The notes beneath the pieces are model-generated. The model saw only the letters and a list, made by a program, of their open reading frames with translations, had not been told where the DNA came from and did not search any database. From a bacterium (GTDB taxonomy: Bacteria; Cyanobacteriota; Vampirovibrionia; Gastranaerophilales; Gastranaerophilaceae), in assembly GCA_017470245.1 (NCBI GenBank), contig JAFUEV010000059.1:62001-126000 (forward strand): 64,000 bases of DNA, read 5' to 3'. Made by a program: the position numbers and the translations under genes. This document shows, in pieces, positions 60,960-64,000 of the stretch; within the stretch, counting starts at the first letter, position 1; each line of letters opens with the position of its first letter.

Positions 60960-62075
60960 ATGAAGTCACTTCTTAAATTTACTATACTGGATAAATTTAT
61001 ATTAAAACAAATTATTGAAGTTTTTATTTTGGGGGTTATCATTTTTACTTCAATAATATTTGCTTCGGATACTTTTATTTCCTTGATTAAACAAATATCT
61101 GCTTATGGAATGTCCGTAAAAATTGCATTTATGATAATTTTATTAAATTTACCTGCTGTAATTGTTATGACAATTCCTATGAGTGTTTTATTTGCTACGG
61201 TTATGACTATAAATAAAATGTGTCTTCAATCTGAAATTACAATTATGAAGGCTTGCGGTATAAGTATAGTCAGAATTTCAAAATCTATATTCCTTTTTGC
61301 TGCAGTTATGGCAATTGTTACTTTTGTCATAAACGAAACAATAGTACCTGTTACAATGGCGCAATCTAAAACATTAGCTCTTTATTCAATTGTTCAAAGG
61401 AATATCCCTGAAGGTAAACGTAATTTTTCTATTAAAGAATTAAAAGACGGTAACTACCTGAAAAGACTATTCTATGTCGAAAAATGTGAGGATAAACAGT
61501 TCTCTAATGTTTCAATTTTAGATATGTCAAAAGATAATAAAATTCAAATATTGGAAGCTAAAACAGGAACATCTGTTCTTGAAGGCTGGCAGTTTGATAA
61601 TGCTTCTGTTTATACGATTTCTAAAGAAGGAAAAACACTCAATACTTCTTGGATAGAAAAGACAATTGTTGATTTTGGCAGTGACATTCAAAAACAGCTT
61701 GATAAAAAGAATGATGGCAGCGAATATAATATTGTTCAATTGTATCCTTATTTAAAAACTGGTGCATTTGATATGCAGCCTAAGATACTTGCTAAGTATC
61801 AAGTAAGATTTTGGGAAAAAATAGCGCTTCCATTTACTACATTTATATTTGTTATTATAGGTATTCCGTTGGCTATAACTCCACCAAGAGTTCGTCATAA
61901 CAGGGGATTTCTGTTTTGTATAGGAATACTGTTTCTATACTACGTAATAAGAGCTTTCTCGTTCTCTTTAGGATATAATTACGTAATTTTGCCTGTATTG
62001 GCTGCTAATTTACCCAATATTATTATAGGTTTGGTAGGTTTATTCCTTTATTGGAAAAAGGCTACGAAAGTATAA
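60960..62075 (+). CDS. LptF/LptG family permease (YjgP/YjgQ)
   Basis: Membrane component of the lipopolysaccharide export bridge. 371 residues: three N-terminal helices (VFILGVIIFTSIIFASDTF, AFMIILLNLPAVIVMTIPMSVLFA, IFLFAAVMAIVTFVINETIVP), a periplasmic beta domain (about 150-270), and three C-terminal helices (ALPFTTFIFVIIGIPLAI onward). It indicates an outer membrane with LPS-like lipid. Whether it is F or G cannot be told. Confidence 0.9.
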   Translation: MKSLLKFTILDKFILKQIIEVFILGVIIFTSIIFASDTFISLIKQISAYGMSVKIAFMIILLNLPAVIVMTIPMSVLFATVMTINKMCLQSEITIMKACGISIVRISKSIFLFAAVMAIVTFVINETIVPVTMAQSKTLALYSIVQRNIPEGKRNFSIKELKDGNYLKRLFYVEKCEDKQFSNVSILDMSKDNKIQILEAKTGTSVLEGWQFDNASVYTISKEGKTLNTSWIEKTIVDFGSDIQKQLDKKNDGSEYNIVQLYPYLKTGAFDMQPKILAKYQVRFWEKIALPFTTFIFVIIGIPLAITPPRVRHNRGFLFCIGILFLYYVIRAFSFSLGYNYVILPVLAANLPNIIIGLVGLFLYWKKATKV

Positions 62076-62337
62076 TGTTAAGTTTTGTAAATATTATAAA
62101 ACGAGTTTTTTATATATAGATTATATATCATATAAATAACAAAAATATAAAAGAATTATAAAAAATATATAAAAATTGGGCGTTAAAAATGCCTTAAACA
62201 TAAGTATTATAAGTGTTATGAGTCTTTTAACCTGTTTTTTTATATGATTAACACTTTGTTCTGCAATTTTGATAAATGAAATGTTTTTATATAAGTGTGG
62301 GTTAGTTCAAAACAATTTAAGAAAAGGTAGGTTAGTT

Positions 62338-62889
62338 ATGGGTTATGCACTTTTTTGTAATCGTAAGTTAATGTTAACTTCCAGATTAAGTGATTTGCAA
62401 GTTGAATTAGATTCAGTTGCAAGACAAAAACAAAATTTATTAGATTATGAAGCTGCAATTGCAGATGGTGAAGTTACTGTAGATGAAAGATGCAGTAATG
62501 TTATACTCTCAGGTCATTTTGATCAAATAGAATCTATATGGGTAGCAAAAGAAGGTTCTAACGGTATGGATGGCGAATGGACAGACGTTATGACCAGAGA
62601 AGTTGGTGGCGCAATGACCAGTTATTATGATAACAATCCGCAAGCTACTGAAGAAGAAGCTGCAAAAGCACAACAACAATATGAAGAAGCTGCAAGAAAA
62701 GCACTTCGTCAGAATTATGTAAAAGAAGTTGAAACAAAAAGATTAGCAGCTATTGAAAATCAGTTAGATCAAATGCAAAAGAAATTAGAAACAAAGATTT
62801 CAGCAACTCAACAAGAACTTCAATCCGTCGAACAAGCTGAAGCACAGGCAATACAAAATGCAACTCCTAAATATGCCGGTGTGGGCTAA
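62338..62889 (+). CDS. Coiled-coil hypothetical protein
   Basis: 183 residues from ATG 62338 (AAAAGGTAGG upstream; the frame is open for 23 more codons to 62269, but those lack a ribosome site). It begins MGYALFCNRKLMLTSRLSDLQ. Helical throughout, with a Glu/Gln/Ala-rich coiled coil near the C-terminus (IENQLDQMQKKLETKISATQ). No family recognised, no membrane segment. A strong terminator follows. Confidence 0.72.
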   Translation: MGYALFCNRKLMLTSRLSDLQVELDSVARQKQNLLDYEAAIADGEVTVDERCSNVILSGHFDQIESIWVAKEGSNGMDGEWTDVMTREVGGAMTSYYDNNPQATEEEAAKAQQQYEEAARKALRQNYVKEVETKRLAAIENQLDQMQKKLETKISATQQELQSVEQAEAQAIQNATPKYAGVG

Positions 62890-62911
62890 TAAGAAAAACA
62901 AAATAAGTAAT

Positions 62912-62945
62912 AAAAAACGACCGATACAATATCGGTCGTTTTTTT
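62912..62945. terminator. Bidirectional terminator
   Basis: ACGACCGATA (62917-62926), loop CAA, TATCGGTCGT (62930-62939), with A and T runs outside. It ends the coiled-coil gene and overlaps the stop of the convergent SPOR gene. Confidence 0.9.
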
Positions 62946-63690
62946 AGTGTTCATATTTTATTTTTGGACTGTACCCTTTAGAACGCATTTTTTCTATTAA
63001 AGCTTTTGCACGGTCTTTTTCCGAAAAAGAACCGAGTTGAACTATATATTCATTGTTAACCGATTTTACGAATGGTGTAACTGAAGATTCTGAAGCTGCT
63101 ACTTCGTTTTGTACTTGCATTGCTTCTTCAATCGTAGAATACTTTCCTAAATATACTTTAGTAATTGTTGGCGATGGTTCAGGTACAACAGGGGTTGCAG
63201 CAGGTATCTCCCTAAAATCAGAATGAGCTTTCTTTATATCTTCAACTGTAGGTACAGGTGGTGTTTTTTGCTCTTTTTTATCTTCTTTCTTTGATTCTTT
63301 TTGACTCTCTTTTTCTGAATCTTCTTTTTCTGCTTTGCTATCTTCTTTTAATGTTTTGTCTTCTTTTTCTTCAAATGTTAATTCTTTTGATTTTGCTTTT
63401 TTTTCTTCCGCACTTCTTAGTGCAACTGTTGGAAGTTCATCTTCCATTTGAATCCATTTTAATCTTTCATCAATGGATTTTATTTCTACTTCCGCTTCTG
63501 ATTCATTAAGCATTAGTGATTCATTTTTTCCTATTTCTACATCTATATCAGGAGAATATGATTTTACTAAATATGAAATTCCTGCAAGTGCAGACATAAA
63601 AACGAAGAGGAAAAGATATACAAATCCGAAGTGGAATCTTTTTCTGCGTTTTTTACCTTTTGGAACAGATATGTTTTCTGTATCAGACAT
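62944..63690 (-). CDS. SPOR-domain membrane protein
   Basis: 248 residues: a basic cytoplasmic N-terminus (GKKRRKRFHFG), one membrane helix (about 22-42, FVYLFLFVFMSALAGISYLV), a long Lys/Glu-rich periplasmic linker (about 95-145), and a C-terminal SPOR domain (about 178-246; KVYLGKYSTIEEAMQVQ, YIVQLGSFSEKDRAKALIEKM). SPOR domains bind denuded peptidoglycan at division sites. Its start overlaps the upstream gene's stop (TAATG), so the two are translationally coupled. Confidence 0.9.
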   Translation of the reverse strand: MSDTENISVPKGKKRRKRFHFGFVYLFLFVFMSALAGISYLVKSYSPDIDVEIGKNESLMLNESEAEVEIKSIDERLKWIQMEDELPTVALRSAEEKKAKSKELTFEEKEDKTLKEDSKAEKEDSEKESQKESKKEDKKEQKTPPVPTVEDIKKAHSDFREIPAATPVVPEPSPTITKVYLGKYSTIEEAMQVQNEVAASESSVTPFVKSVNNEYIVQLGSFSEKDRAKALIEKMRSKGYSPKIKYEH

Positions 63691-64000
63691 TAAATAACTC
63701 CTCTAACTTTTGATGTGGCAAGATTTATATCAAGTATTTCATTTTTGTATGCAGAAAGCAAATCGGTTGCAAATTGCTTAATATTTTTTATCCCTGCATC
63801 GTGAGTTAAATCAGCCGCTTTTACAGGTGCGCCATCTGCTTCTATATTTAATCCAAAATGAATTAATGTTGATGTTATTGATTTTGTTGCTATTGATACA
63901 GATAGCTTTTTATTGTTAATAAATAAATCATCACCGCTTCTTGTTATTTTAACAGACGGATAGTTTTTTTCTATCAGTTCTTTGGTTATTGTTACAAGTA
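63690..64000 (-). CDS. DUF366-like protein (5' partial)
   Basis: The minus-strand frame is open from the window edge to a TAA overlapping the SPOR-gene ATG. The ~103 visible residues include RSGDDLFINNKKLSVSIAT, STLIHFGLNIEADG and a Val-Arg-rich end (ATSKVRGVI). The pattern fits, from memory, the C-terminal half of the DUF366 family of unknown function. The family call is moderate; the frame itself is clear. Confidence 0.6.
   Translation of the reverse strand, partial: LVTITKELIEKNYPSVKITRSGDDLFINNKKLSVSIATKSITSTLIHFGLNIEADGAPVKAADLTHDAGIKNIKQFATDLLSAYKNEILDINLATSKVRGVI

Noticed and set aside
62100..62337. Possible riboswitch or sRNA in the gap after the LptF/G gene
   Set aside because: Only a weak GGCGTT/AATGCC hairpin and AT-rich sequence; no conserved motif recognised.

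Overview
The window is a 64 kb, strongly AT-rich chromosomal segment from a didermic bacterium using the standard genetic code. The best lineage clue is the OmpR-family regulator at 3332-4081. Its receiver domain reads like cyanobacterial RpaB (Ycf27), with the stretches ILEARLSMIGY and ITGLELGADDYV. No photosynthesis gene is visible. RpaB, an LptF/G permease, the class V aminotransferase-serA pair and low GC together suggest a non-photosynthetic cyanobacterial relative (Vampirovibrionia/'Melainabacteria', probably gut Gastranaerophilales-like). This is an inference; no rRNA is present to confirm it. I see no prophage, insertion sequence or CRISPR array.

Layout. 1-2.6 kb: nusG (partial), rplK, rplA, then an acyltransferase where rplJ/rplL would be expected. 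2.6-4.1 kb: two paralogous six-cysteine small proteins (one with a nine-G tract) and rpaB, preceded by a 10-bp-periodic array of RpaB-type half sites. 4.3-11 kb: EamA transporter, an acyl-CoA dehydratase activase-like protein, mrnC, a large TPR protein, small unknowns and ychF. 11.1-13.8 kb: three-gene operon of unknown function. 13.9-18 kb: a glycosyltransferase/ferredoxin/FrhB-like/pyruvyl-transferase fusion plus a second glycosyltransferase. 18-25.4 kb: uvrA, rpsA, ispH, ilvD. 25.5-40.8 kb: B12-type radical SAM protein, phosphohexomutase, a two-component pair, a beta-repeat protein, a UvrD-like helicase, an EF-hand/coiled-coil protein, ilvA, an SPFH protein and a TPR glycosyltransferase. 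40.9-45.7 kb: two paralogous membrane glycosyltransferases around a FAD oxidoreductase. 45.8-46.2 kb: tRNA-Arg(TCT) surrounded by partial copies of itself and its flank. 46.3-64 kb: small unknowns, a stand-alone MshEN-like domain with a phosphoesterase, pth, sugar ABC transporter parts, a phosphomannomutase-sppA operon, class V aminotransferase-serA, a flavin reductase, an LptF/G permease and a SPOR-domain protein.

How the genes work together. Much of the window serves the cell envelope: sugar-phosphate mutases, glycosyltransferases, the LPS-export permease, the SPOR protein and a probable peptidoglycan hydrolase. The rest is housekeeping translation and repair plus Ile/Val and Ser synthesis. 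Four cross-cutting signals deserve attention: (1) an RpaB-type operator array over the rpaB promoter, with a matching site at 21.6 kb; (2) at least eight genes whose -10 box ends 6-7 nt before the start codon and which lack a Shine-Dalgarno, suggesting leaderless mRNAs; (3) a recurrent short N-terminal tag (basic/acidic residue-Ile near the start, then a V-x-F-x-G-K-like motif) on otherwise unrelated proteins; (4) the paired six-Cys peptides with a potentially phase-variable G tract.
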